Assembly (NCBI GenBank): GCA_002450905.1 | Contig: DKAT01000024.1 | Location: 2,103 to 46,441 of the forward strand | Origin: Spirochaetia bacterium UBA6919 | GTDB lineage: Bacteria; Spirochaetota; UBA6919 | Direction of reading: 5' to 3' | Length of the DNA stretch: 44,339 nucleotides | Shown here: positions 1 to 6,363 of the stretch, in pieces | How positions within the stretch are numbered: position 1 is the first letter of the stretch | Layout of the letters: each line of letters opens with the position of its first letter | Translations under genes and position numbers: made by a program | The notes under the pieces: generated by a model | Database searches by the model: none | Told to the model about the DNA's origin: nothing | The model's input: only the letters and a program-made list of their open reading frames with translations

Positions 1-584
1 ACGCCCGTACCTTCGGTCTTTGTGTTTATATCCTTACCTATGATAAGATTTACTCCAATATTTAGAAATAATCTGCGTTTAGACAATACGATGGATAGAT
101 CAAATCCTGTGGTTCCCAGAAACATACTGGAATATTTTTCAACTGTTTGTTTGAAAGCCAGAATGGTTGTCTCCGCTTTGGTGTAGAGAAACATATATCC
201 CAGTCCTGCATTGGGAGAGATAAATAATCGATCTGCGATGTTGATTTGGAAGACAAACGAAACTGTTAATGGGAAGGCGTGAACAACGTTCTCTATGGAT
301 TCATTGATAGGAGTCCATCCATAGGTGAGGTAACCTAGTTCGTATAAGAGATAGATATTTTTTTTATGAAATATCCGGTGCTTAAAATTAATTGCTCCGT
401 ATAGGATGGGTCCCTGAAGAGATACATCGCCACTGGATATATATCCTCCAATGAATGGCCTACCTATACGAAATCCTATCTGACTTGCTGTTTCTAGCCA
501 AGGATAAGAAAATGTTTTAATGGGACTTAGGAGAAGGATTACGATCAGAGTAATTTTCCAGTTTATGGGAAAAATAACTTTCAT
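1..584 (-). CDS. Secreted outer-membrane-type protein, 3' end beyond the window
   Basis: An open frame runs without a stop from an ATG at 584 to the left edge of the window, giving about 194 residues and no end. Residues 1-26 form a good Sec signal peptide (MKVIFPINWK start, hydrophobic IVILLLS core, probable cut after TFS). The rest is rich in short alternating aromatic/hydrophobic stretches such as FRIGRPFIGGY, LFISPNAGLGYMF and RLFLNIGVNLIIG, the look of transmembrane beta strands. This fits a small outer-membrane beta-barrel protein, but I recognise no family. No clear Shine-Dalgarno site precedes the start. It is divergent from the phage-like cassette at 898. The reading frame is well supported; the barrel call is inference. 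Confidence 0.6.
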   Translation of the reverse strand, partial: MKVIFPINWKITLIVILLLSPIKTFSYPWLETASQIGFRIGRPFIGGYISSGDVSLQGPILYGAINFKHRIFHKKNIYLLYELGYLTYGWTPINESIENVVHAFPLTVSFVFQINIADRLFISPNAGLGYMFLYTKAETTILAFKQTVEKYSSMFLGTTGFDLSIVLSKRRLFLNIGVNLIIGKDINTKTEGTG

Positions 585-897
585 AATTAATATTGAATCT
601 GTTTATAATGTGATTTTTGTGACAGTATTAAAATAACACAAAATCATTTTATTTCAAAATGAATCGAGGATTGAATTAAAATGACTACTGAATATATCTC
701 CTCATAAATCTTTAATAACTGTTCATTTAATCAGAGAACATATTTTGTCATAAAATAATTTTTCATATTTTAATTACACATCTTATAAGAATATATAAAA
801 AAGTTTTACAATTATTTTTTGTACAGTATGAAGAATTTGGGGGTATCTTGCCAATAATGGGAACAATTCGTAGTAATAACTACTTAAGGACTTTATT
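585..897. other. AT-rich divergent spacer
   Basis: This 313-bp gap separates the minus-strand secreted protein from the plus-strand cassette. It is strongly AT-rich with no credible ORF. A possible promoter for the cassette is listed separately; nothing else recognisable is seen. Confidence 0.5.
805..832 (+). promoter_or_regulatory. Candidate sigma-70 promoter for the six-gene cassette
   Basis: TTTACA (805-810) and TATGAA (827-832) are separated by 16 bp. They match the -35 and -10 consensus at 5 of 6 and 4 of 6 positions. The site lies about 65 bp upstream of the first cassette gene. In such AT-rich DNA this match is only suggestive. Confidence 0.3.
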
Positions 898-1374
898 ATG
901 GCTAAGATTATATTATCCCCCCTATTTGATAAGCTGAGCGGGGTGATTTCAGATACAAGGCACTATACCTTATATGGACAGAGCATTGTCGCATCCTACA
1001 AACCCTATACAAAGACGGTTACCAGTATTAAGCAGGATAACATCCAGAAAGCCTTTACCCTCTTAATGCAGGATTATAATAATCTCAAAACAAATTATCC
1101 TATGGAATATGAATCCTGGTTGGAGGAGGCTAAACGGTTATCCATAAAGCTTAATAGAAGAATAACAGTGATCCATTTGTATGTGGGGTACTTTATGCAG
1201 AAATATCATTGTGATCTCGGAGAAGAGGTTGAACCACGGATATTAACTGGGAGTGAAGGTGGATACGGCAGTTCTACTTATGGTGTGGGTAAGTATGGAT
1301 CTAAGAAAACCTATCAGACTTATCATTATAAGGATCGTCATTACAGAAGGTGGCTTGGGAGAGTTATTACGTGA
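898..1374 (+). CDS. Cassette paralogue 1, small phage-structural-like protein
   Basis: A 158-residue protein without signal peptide or membrane segment. The N-terminus (AKIILSPLFDKLSG) and the core (KQDNIQKAF near residues 45-53, then W74-LEEAKRL) align by eye with the next gene: FDK-L/I-SG, IVAS, QDNI..AF, W..EA, a Y-rich helix and LG are shared. The tail is Gly/Tyr/Lys-rich (about 118-143) and ends in DRHYRRW at 146-152, the signature shared by all four paralogues. The N-terminal pattern resembles short proteins I recall from phage-like loci that start 'LNPxFxxxSGKxG', but I cannot name a family. TAAGGA lies 12 bp upstream of the ATG. It is probably a particle or virion component; function unknown. 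Confidence 0.75.
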   Translation: MAKIILSPLFDKLSGVISDTRHYTLYGQSIVASYKPYTKTVTSIKQDNIQKAFTLLMQDYNNLKTNYPMEYESWLEEAKRLSIKLNRRITVIHLYVGYFMQKYHCDLGEEVEPRILTGSEGGYGSSTYGVGKYGSKKTYQTYHYKDRHYRRWLGRVIT

Positions 1375-1402
1375 GTTATATTATATCAAAGGAGGTATTA
1401 CT

Positions 1403-1825
1403 TTGAAAGTACAATTGAATCCAACATTCGATAAAATATCGGGTAAATTAAACCGCATTGTGTTCTTCGCTATGAAGAAGGAATTGGTGGATGATAACAT
1501 CGTTGCCAGTCAAACCTATGCGAGGGCATTATCCCCTAAATCAGGTATCCAATCTATTGTTCAGGATAATATCGTGCTGGCGTTCCAGTTGGTGGTGAAT
1601 AAGTTTAATGCACTGAAATTGGATGCTGCAGCCTATCTAACCTGGACAAGTGAGGCAGAAGCTATGAGTATTCTCTACAAAAGAACGGTCACTGCCTATC
1701 AGATGTTTATGTCTTATTATATGACGAAATATGCATCGACTCTTGGTGTATACGTCAAACCAACTGATCTTTCAGCAGGAACATCATTGAACTTCGCTGA
1801 TAGAGCAAGCAGAATATGGTCATAA
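1403..1825 (+). CDS. Cassette paralogue 2, small phage-structural-like protein (TTG start)
   Basis: The frame is open upstream, but AAAGGAGG at 1388-1395 lies 7 bp before a TTG at 1403. That start gives a 140-residue protein beginning MKVQLNPTFDKISG, which lines up exactly with paralogue 1 (ILSPLFDKLSG). Longer starts would overlap paralogue 1 without a ribosome site. The core has VQDNIVLAF, TWTSEAEA and an aromatic helix (YQMFMSYYMTKY). The C-terminus is DRASRIWS at 133-140, nearly identical to that of paralogue 3. No signal peptide or membrane helix. Probably a structural or assembly protein of a phage-derived element, inferred from the neighbouring lysis genes. Confidence 0.75.
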   Translation: MKVQLNPTFDKISGKLNRIVFFAMKKELVDDNIVASQTYARALSPKSGIQSIVQDNIVLAFQLVVNKFNALKLDAAAYLTWTSEAEAMSILYKRTVTAYQMFMSYYMTKYASTLGVYVKPTDLSAGTSLNFADRASRIWS

Positions 1826-1960
1826 CATAATATATTATCGGGATAGAACAATGAATACTGCCAGGATCAATGATGGAATTATACTATATATATCATTACA
1901 AGGGAACACGGCAAACTTCAGAACTTCTATCCCTTATTCAATCAAAATACAGGAGGCTAC

Positions 1961-2257
1961 ATGGCACAGAAACTAAGTTACCAAACAGATTTTATTATAT
2001 CCAAAGGAAATCTTCTCAATGCTAAAAACGTTTTAGATACCAGTTGGTCTGGGATGACCACAGCAGAAAAAGACACCTGGTATACGAATAAACAGTTCGT
2101 CAAGGACACCGATGGATATCCGACGTTTCTTGACTACTACCTGAGAACCTTTGCATCCGTAAACAGTAATGTAACGACATTCACATCGGTCAGTCTGGGT
2201 GCAGGGACGAGTAATAACTATGTGGACAGGGCATCAAGAACCTGGTCTGTATCATAA
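1961..2257 (+). CDS. Cassette paralogue 3, shortened form
   Basis: A 98-residue protein preceded by CAGGAGG at 1950-1956. It lacks the FDKxSG N-terminal part but retains the second half of the family: a helix KGNLLNAKNVL matching QDNIVLAF.. of paralogue 2, two Trp-centred turns, and FLDYYLRTFAS matching FMSYYMTKYAS. The end, GAGTSNNYVDRASRTWSVS, repeats the GTSLNFADRASRIWS ending of paralogue 2 almost residue for residue (DRASRTW at 89-95). The loss of the N-terminal part while the C-terminal tag is kept suggests the tag matters. No known domain; no signal peptide. A 135-bp spacer before it holds no convincing gene. Confidence 0.7.
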   Translation: MAQKLSYQTDFIISKGNLLNAKNVLDTSWSGMTTAEKDTWYTNKQFVKDTDGYPTFLDYYLRTFASVNSNVTTFTSVSLGAGTSNNYVDRASRTWSVS

Positions 2258-2285
2258 AAAAATAGATAAATAATTCTTACACAAC

Positions 2286-2317
2286 GCCTCGTGCTATATT
2301 AGTACGGGGCTTTTATT
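2286..2317 (+). terminator. Rho-independent terminator or attenuator inside the cassette
   Basis: A 9-bp stem GCCTCGTGC / GTACGGGGC (2286-2294 with 2302-2310, two G-U pairs) closes a 7-nt TATATTA loop and is followed by TTTTATT. It sits between paralogues 3 and 4, so it could lower expression of the downstream endolysin and holin relative to the first three genes. Confidence 0.65.
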
Positions 2318-2327
2318 AGGAGGATAC

Positions 2328-2648
2328 GTGACTCAAACAATAATTCAAACTAGTCCCGAACCCGAAGGTCAGTTAGTTATAGTAAGGGATAACTACCAGC
2401 TAGCCTTTGAATATCTGGATCATGTCTTTTGCAATGAGATGGAACCTGAAGAACGAATGACATGGGATCTCGATAATGGATATGGTATTCTTGTTAATTT
2501 CTACTCTGAGATGATCAAGATGCTCCCCTACGATAACCTCAACAGATATAGGAAACTCAGGTTGAATCACTCACAATCCCTGCCCCCAACTTATCATAAC
2601 CGACACAAAATGGTCTGGTCTATAGAATACATAAATAACAATCATTAA
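2328..2648 (+). CDS. Cassette paralogue 4 (GTG start)
   Basis: A 106-residue protein starting with GTG, placed by TAGGAGG at 2317-2323, five bases upstream. It looks unrelated at first sight, but IVRDNYQLAFEYLDHVF (about residues 17-33) matches IVQDNIVLAFQLVVNKF of paralogue 2, W46 falls in the conserved Trp region, and NRHKMVWS at 91-98 is the shared C-terminal signature (D/N)RxxxxW(S). It is therefore the most diverged member of the four-gene family. No signal peptide or membrane segment. It sits directly behind the hairpin at 2286 and 21 bp before the peptidase gene. Function unknown. Confidence 0.7.
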   Translation: MTQTIIQTSPEPEGQLVIVRDNYQLAFEYLDHVFCNEMEPEERMTWDLDNGYGILVNFYSEMIKMLPYDNLNRYRKLRLNHSQSLPPTYHNRHKMVWSIEYINNNH

Positions 2649-2669
2649 ATCAAGTACAAAGGAGGTACA

Positions 2670-3200
2670 ATGAAACTCGAAGAGATCATAAGGGCATGCC
2701 CCCTCACAACCCAGGATGGATACGAACCCTATATCACATCAAACTATGGAACAAGGATCTACAACGGAAAAGAAGACTTTCACCATGGCATTGATATGGT
2801 TATCAAGTATCAGAACAAGATGATGACATCCCCGGTACAATGTTGTTTTGAAAGAGCCACAATAGTCTTTGCTGGTGCCTATGGAAACGCTGGAAACTCA
2901 ATAATCTTGATGGATCAAAGCACATCAACCAGGCTCCAGAGAATTGTTGCTTGTTATTGCCATCTCGAAACCATTTATGATAACGTAGGAGATATCGTAA
3001 TACAGAGTGAACAAATAGGATACATGGGAGGAACAGGTGTCACTCATCACCAATACAATGCTCATCTCCACTTCAGTATAAGTGTTCTGGAAAAAGACAT
3101 CCCGGTAGATAAAGCCATATCAGGTTACGGTGCAAGAGATCCATTCCTATTTGGTTTAGAAAAATTCTTCAAACCAAAAGTAAAAAATCTTGTTTCCTGA
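2670..3200 (+). CDS. M23 (LytM-type) peptidase, probable endolysin
   Basis: A 176-residue zinc peptidase of the M23/lysostaphin family, which cuts peptide cross-links in peptidoglycan. All metal and catalytic positions are visible: HHGIDM (H39, D42), YCHLE (H98) and HLHFS (H132, H134). The AGAYGNAGNSIILMD and GDIV..SEQIGYMGGTG segments are typical of the fold. There is no signal peptide and no SH3, LysM or coiled-coil region, unlike chromosomal divisome M23 proteins. That suits a cytosolic endolysin released by the holin-like product of the next gene. AAGGAGG at 2659-2665 sets the start. Strong family call; the endolysin role is inferred from context. Confidence 0.85.
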   Translation: MKLEEIIRACPLTTQDGYEPYITSNYGTRIYNGKEDFHHGIDMVIKYQNKMMTSPVQCCFERATIVFAGAYGNAGNSIILMDQSTSTRLQRIVACYCHLETIYDNVGDIVIQSEQIGYMGGTGVTHHQYNAHLHFSISVLEKDIPVDKAISGYGARDPFLFGLEKFFKPKVKNLVS

Positions 3201-3212
3201 GGAGGTTAAACA

Positions 3213-3788
3213 ATGGAATTAAAAGATATATTATCTTTCATAAAAGATTACGGATACACCCCGGTTCTATTATCTCTTGCCATACTCTATTTCATAAGGA
3301 ATAAAGACGATATCTTAAAACTAATAGCTGACAGAATATCAACACTTATTCAAAACAATAATCAGAAGATGATTGAGAAAGCAGAAAATGAGATTCTTAT
3401 TAAGGACATCCAAATCCTCGAACTCTTCCTCTCAAAATATGTGTCAGAATACTTTAATACTATATTAACAACCTACAACCGTTATAAGGAAAGTATAAAT
3501 GAACATACAGAAGATTTTAAAGCTGAAATAAAGGACTATTTCAAAAAGGATAGAATCTTCGACCTCTTGGAATCCTTGAAAATCCGTAAAGAAATAACAA
3601 CTTATTATCAAAACGAGGTTCAACCATCCCTTCTGGACTCCTTTCAAAACCGTCTCTATGATATCATATCAATGAATGGCAAGTCTAATCTAACTATCTT
3701 TGAAACTCTTTTAAAAGATATCCTGGATAATCTCGTCAAACAAACAACAGACTACATGGAAAAGAAGTTCCTGTACCCTAAACTATAG
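3213..3788 (+). CDS. Holin-like membrane protein with long coiled-coil tail
   Basis: A 191-residue protein with one hydrophobic segment near the N-terminus (about 15-29, YTPVLLSLAILYFIR) followed by a highly charged helical tail. The order, one short membrane segment then a charged coiled coil, resembles BhlA-type holins, though the tail is much longer than usual. It starts 12 bp after the M23 gene behind GAGGAGG (3200-3206). The pairing of a signal-less peptidoglycan hydrolase with a small membrane protein is the classic lysis module. Alternative: a membrane-anchored scaffold of the element. Followed by a strong hairpin at 3794. Confidence 0.6.
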   Translation: MELKDILSFIKDYGYTPVLLSLAILYFIRNKDDILKLIADRISTLIQNNNQKMIEKAENEILIKDIQILELFLSKYVSEYFNTILTTYNRYKESINEHTEDFKAEIKDYFKKDRIFDLLESLKIRKEITTYYQNEVQPSLLDSFQNRLYDIISMNGKSNLTIFETLLKDILDNLVKQTTDYMEKKFLYPKL

Positions 3789-3793
3789 TCAAC

Positions 3794-3818
3794 CTCTCTC
3801 ACCCCTGGGGTGGGGGAG
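3794..3818 (+). terminator. GC-rich hairpin ending the cassette
   Basis: CTCTCTCACCC (3794-3804) pairs with GGGTGGGGGAG (3808-3818) over 11 bp including two G-U pairs, with a 3-nt loop, 6 bp after the last cassette stop codon. Only AT-rich DNA, not a strong T tract, follows, so termination efficiency is uncertain. Confidence 0.5.
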
Positions 3819-3913
3819 ATATTAATTAATAATATACCAAATCAAATCTTAGTAATTCAGGAAATCATAATGGTGATAGGACAAATGATCATAGTGAGAT
3901 TGAAAACTGTCAT

Positions 3914-3950
3914 GGTGAGCTGAAGCTTGTCCTGAGCTTAGCCGATGGGA
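3914..3950 (+). repeat. Dispersed mosaic repeat, degenerate copy
   Basis: GGTGAGC (3914-3920) followed by TTGTCCTGAGCTTAGCCGA and GGGA (3927-3950) aligns with 44282-44305 (CTGTCCTGAGCCCAGCCGA, GGGA) with few mismatches. Related pieces occur at 4540 and 19946-20112. It is an intergenic repeat family member of unknown function. Confidence 0.6.
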
Positions 3951-4054
3951 ATCCATGAGAAAATAAGGTTAATTAACCAAGCAGTAGCATAATGAAAGTA
4001 ATCCAATCAATTAATCTATTACAAAATAATATTTTTTATTATATTTTCACTACC

Positions 4055-4492
4055 ATGGATGAATCAACTGCCAAAGCAAAAGAATTATTTCGTGACTTTC
4101 TAAATAGAAAAGATTTAAAAAAAACAAAAGAACGCGATATCATTCTGGAAGCTGTTTTCGACACCCACGATCATTTTGATGCCGAAGAACTTCTCATCTT
4201 ATTCCGGCAAAAAAAAATCCCCGTTTCCAGAGCAACCATATATCGCACTCTTGACCTTCTTGTGGAATGCAGATTAGTCAAGAAAATAAGTTTCGGAGAA
4301 GCCCATTTCCGCTATGAACACATCTTTGGACATGAACACCATGACCATCTCATTTGTAATCAGTGCGGACAAATTATTGAATTTTATAATAAAGATCTGG
4401 AAGAACTACAAAAAAAAATATGCAGGCAATATGACTTTAAAGAACAGGATCACAGCCTCAGAATATTCGGACTATGCAAGTCATGTCAATAA
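4055..4492 (+). CDS. Fur-family metal-dependent transcriptional regulator
   Basis: A 145-residue Fur/PerR/Zur-type repressor. The winged-helix region is followed by the recognition helix SRATIYRTLDLLVE (about 58-71). The His-rich hinge FGHEHHDHLIC (91-101) supplies metal ligands, and two CxxC pairs (C101-C104 and C141-C144) form a structural zinc site. The frame is open to an ATG at 3992, but the extra 21 residues (Ile/Phe/Tyr-rich) match no Fur N-terminus, so the ATG at 4055 is preferred; neither has a clear ribosome site. Which metal or peroxide it senses cannot be told. No target operator was recognised in the window. Confidence 0.88.
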   Translation: MDESTAKAKELFRDFLNRKDLKKTKERDIILEAVFDTHDHFDAEELLILFRQKKIPVSRATIYRTLDLLVECRLVKKISFGEAHFRYEHIFGHEHHDHLICNQCGQIIEFYNKDLEELQKKICRQYDFKEQDHSLRIFGLCKSCQ

Positions 4493-4539
4493 TCAAAATT
4501 ACAATCCCATAAATCATCCCATTCGGATGCTGAACAAAG

Positions 4540-4555
4540 CCGGTTGGTGAGCGAA
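4540..4555 (+). repeat. Dispersed mosaic repeat fragment
   Basis: CCGGTTGGTGAGCGAA is a perfect 16-nt match to 44264-44279. It is more GC-rich than its surroundings and part of the mosaic repeat family found in several spacers here. Confidence 0.6.
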
Positions 4556-4950
4556 GCCAAATCAACTTTCAAACAAAAATAATTCTTACATCCAATGAAT
4601 CGAAATCCACCCTGAGCGTTCCATTATAAAGAGTTCCATTTCCTTCGTGTTTTTAAAATCCCTGATTCTTTTCGCTGAAAAAAACCGTTCACACCAGCTA
4701 AAGAACCAGAGATGGTATAGGTCCTTTTGATTTATGATTTGATTTCTCAATCTTAATAATAATATTCGAAAAATATCATCGAGAAATTAAAAAAGTTTTT
4801 GAAAAATTAAAAAAACTTTAGAAAAAAATATTATCTTATTACCCTAAATTATGAATTATTCAAAATAACATTAATAAATTTTATGTACTGTAAATGAAAA
4901 TAATAAAATAATTTATATTATATTTTTCAAAACCAGAATAAATATGTACA

Positions 4951-4979
4951 TTGACCGAATTGATTTTCATTAATATTTT
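4951..4979 (+). promoter_or_regulatory. Candidate sigma-70 promoter of the RR-PilZ operon
   Basis: TTGACC (4951-4956) and TATTTT (4974-4979) with a 17-bp spacer, about 34 bp before the ATG at 5013. The -35 box matches well (5 of 6), the -10 box weakly (4 of 6). Confidence 0.35.
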
Positions 4980-5012
4980 TTTTATACTTCTTATGAAAAA
5001 AGTGATTTAATT

Positions 5013-5642
5013 ATGCCTAAAAAAGTTTTAATAATTGAAGATATCCCAATTAACCTGAACTTGTTTTCTATCCTCTTCAAAAAAAATGGATACGAAGTTC
5101 AGGGTGCTGAAAACGGCAAAGAAGGATTAAGGCTGGCTAAAGTCATGTCATTTGATCTCATTGTCTGTGATCTAAAACTCCCAGGAATGGAAGGAGGGCA
5201 AATCGTCAATCTCCTCAAATCGGAAGACCGCTTAAAAGATGTCCCTATTATCACTATATCTGCAAATAATCTGGATGAAATGAAAGTAGATCAAAGCTTA
5301 ATTGAAGCTCATCTGGCAAAACCTGTTCAGCCTGGAATCCTCATGAATAAAGTGAAATCTATTGTCCCCCCAGAAGAAAATGACGCCCTTGCTCTGAGTA
5401 GACAAAAAATTGCAGACCTTGAAAAAAGAGTAGAAGAAAGAAAATCATCAGGTATCAAAGTGGTAGATGGATTTCCCGTTGAGCAAATTTCTACAGATAC
5501 ACTGGAAGCTGGAATGATCATCGGCGATGAAATTAAAGATAATTATAATCTACCCGTTTTCCCTATTGGCGTTGTTATTACTGAAAAACATATCGATAAA
5601 CTAAAATCATTAAATATCAAAGAAATTTATATAAGAAAGTAA
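5013..5642 (+). CDS. Response regulator with HD-GYP-associated N-terminal-type domain
   Basis: A 209-residue two-domain protein. Residues 1-118 are a CheY-like receiver: acidic pair E9/D10, phosphoacceptor D53 in CDLKLPGME, T81 in the IITISAN strand and K103 in AKPV, so it should be phosphorylatable. A Lys/Glu-rich linker (about 125-145) leads to a small domain (about 155-209) with DTLEAGMIIGDEI and KLKSLNIKEIYI, resembling the extension that precedes many HD-GYP phosphodiesterase domains, although no HD-GYP domain follows. The PilZ gene starts 4 bp downstream. This suggests a phosphorelay linked to c-di-GMP; the cognate kinase is not adjacent. Confidence 0.8.
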   Translation: MPKKVLIIEDIPINLNLFSILFKKNGYEVQGAENGKEGLRLAKVMSFDLIVCDLKLPGMEGGQIVNLLKSEDRLKDVPIITISANNLDEMKVDQSLIEAHLAKPVQPGILMNKVKSIVPPEENDALALSRQKIADLEKRVEERKSSGIKVVDGFPVEQISTDTLEAGMIIGDEIKDNYNLPVFPIGVVITEKHIDKLKSLNIKEIYIRK

Positions 5643-5646
5643 TAAT

Positions 5647-6363
5647 ATGTATACTATATTAATCGATTTACCAGAAAAATTAAGAGATTTCTTAACGCTA
5701 AAATTCCTCACTATGGGTATAAAATTATTCATCGGGGAATCACAAAAACAAGTTACTGATATTGTAGAAAAACACGGACCATGCTATATCTTTGTCAATC
5801 TCAACACCTTTAATAACCCCTGGTTACCATTCCTCGCCCATATCAGACAATATAAAAATGATGATGAATATAAATTTGTAATCTTATCCAATAAAACAGA
5901 TAGAGAATTTGTACAAACCCTCCTTCTACTCAATGTTGAAGGACTCATCCCTGCAAATCTTGAAATCGAAGAAATATATAAACGTCTTGACTCCATTCTC
6001 ACAAAGCAAGGTTCAGCAAATAATAATAAAAGAGAATATGAACGCGTTGTCCCTCGTGAAAATGATGATATATCCATGAGCCTCTCTGTTCCTAATTCCA
6101 GTATCATCTTAACAGGCAAAGTACTTAATATTAGTATTGGAGGAATAGCTTTCCAGCTGGAGAATAAAGGAGAATCCCGATGGCTTGATGTGGGACTGGT
6201 TATTGAAAGTGCTCAACTCAAGCTCAATCGAAAATTGGGGATAACAGGAATTAAAATTGTCGCTATCAAAGATAATCTTGTAGGAGGGCGATTTGTAAAA
6301 TCCACGGATTTCTTTTACAATTTATTAGGACGATATCTTTTAGAACGAATCTCAAATGGCTAG
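5647..6363 (+). CDS. PilZ-domain protein with degenerate receiver domain
   Basis: A 238-residue protein. The first ~118 residues have the size and pattern of a receiver domain but lack the key residues: the acidic pocket is missing and the phosphoacceptor strand reads IFVNLNTFNN with Asn. The C-terminal PilZ domain carries both c-di-GMP-binding motifs, RxxxR as R129-EYE-R133 and (D/N)xSxxG as N161-ISIGG166. It should bind c-di-GMP and act as an effector. The start is 4 bp after the response-regulator stop and its end overlaps the next gene by 8 bp, so the three genes are probably one operon. The pseudo-receiver may dimerise or dock with the upstream regulator. Confidence 0.82.
   Translation: MYTILIDLPEKLRDFLTLKFLTMGIKLFIGESQKQVTDIVEKHGPCYIFVNLNTFNNPWLPFLAHIRQYKNDDEYKFVILSNKTDREFVQTLLLLNVEGLIPANLEIEEIYKRLDSILTKQGSANNNKREYERVVPRENDDISMSLSVPNSSIILTGKVLNISIGGIAFQLENKGESRWLDVGLVIESAQLKLNRKLGITGIKIVAIKDNLVGGRFVKSTDFFYNLLGRYLLERISNG

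Larger units (their letters stand above)
4493..5012. other. AT-rich spacer with one repeat fragment
   Basis: 520 bp without a credible gene. It contains the repeat fragment at 4540-4555 and, near its right end, a candidate promoter for the response-regulator operon. The segment 4740-4950 is almost pure A+T. No Fur box could be defended. Confidence 0.5.

Noticed and set aside
62..256. Minus-strand 64-codon ORF near the left edge
   Set aside because: Lies in another frame of the longer secreted-protein gene (1-584), which has a signal peptide and no stops.
1851..1976. 41-codon ORF (starting MNTARINDG) between cassette paralogues 2 and 3
   Set aside because: It has no ribosome site and overlaps the well-supported start at 1961; no similarity to the paralogue family.
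4740..4900. Possible Fur box upstream of the response regulator
   Set aside because: AT-rich sequence gives only partial matches to GATAATGATAATCATTATC half-sites; no convincing palindrome.
5784..6119. 111-codon minus-strand ORF opposite the PilZ gene
   Set aside because: Antisense shadow of a gene with clear PilZ motifs; Ser/Arg-rich and unlike a real protein.
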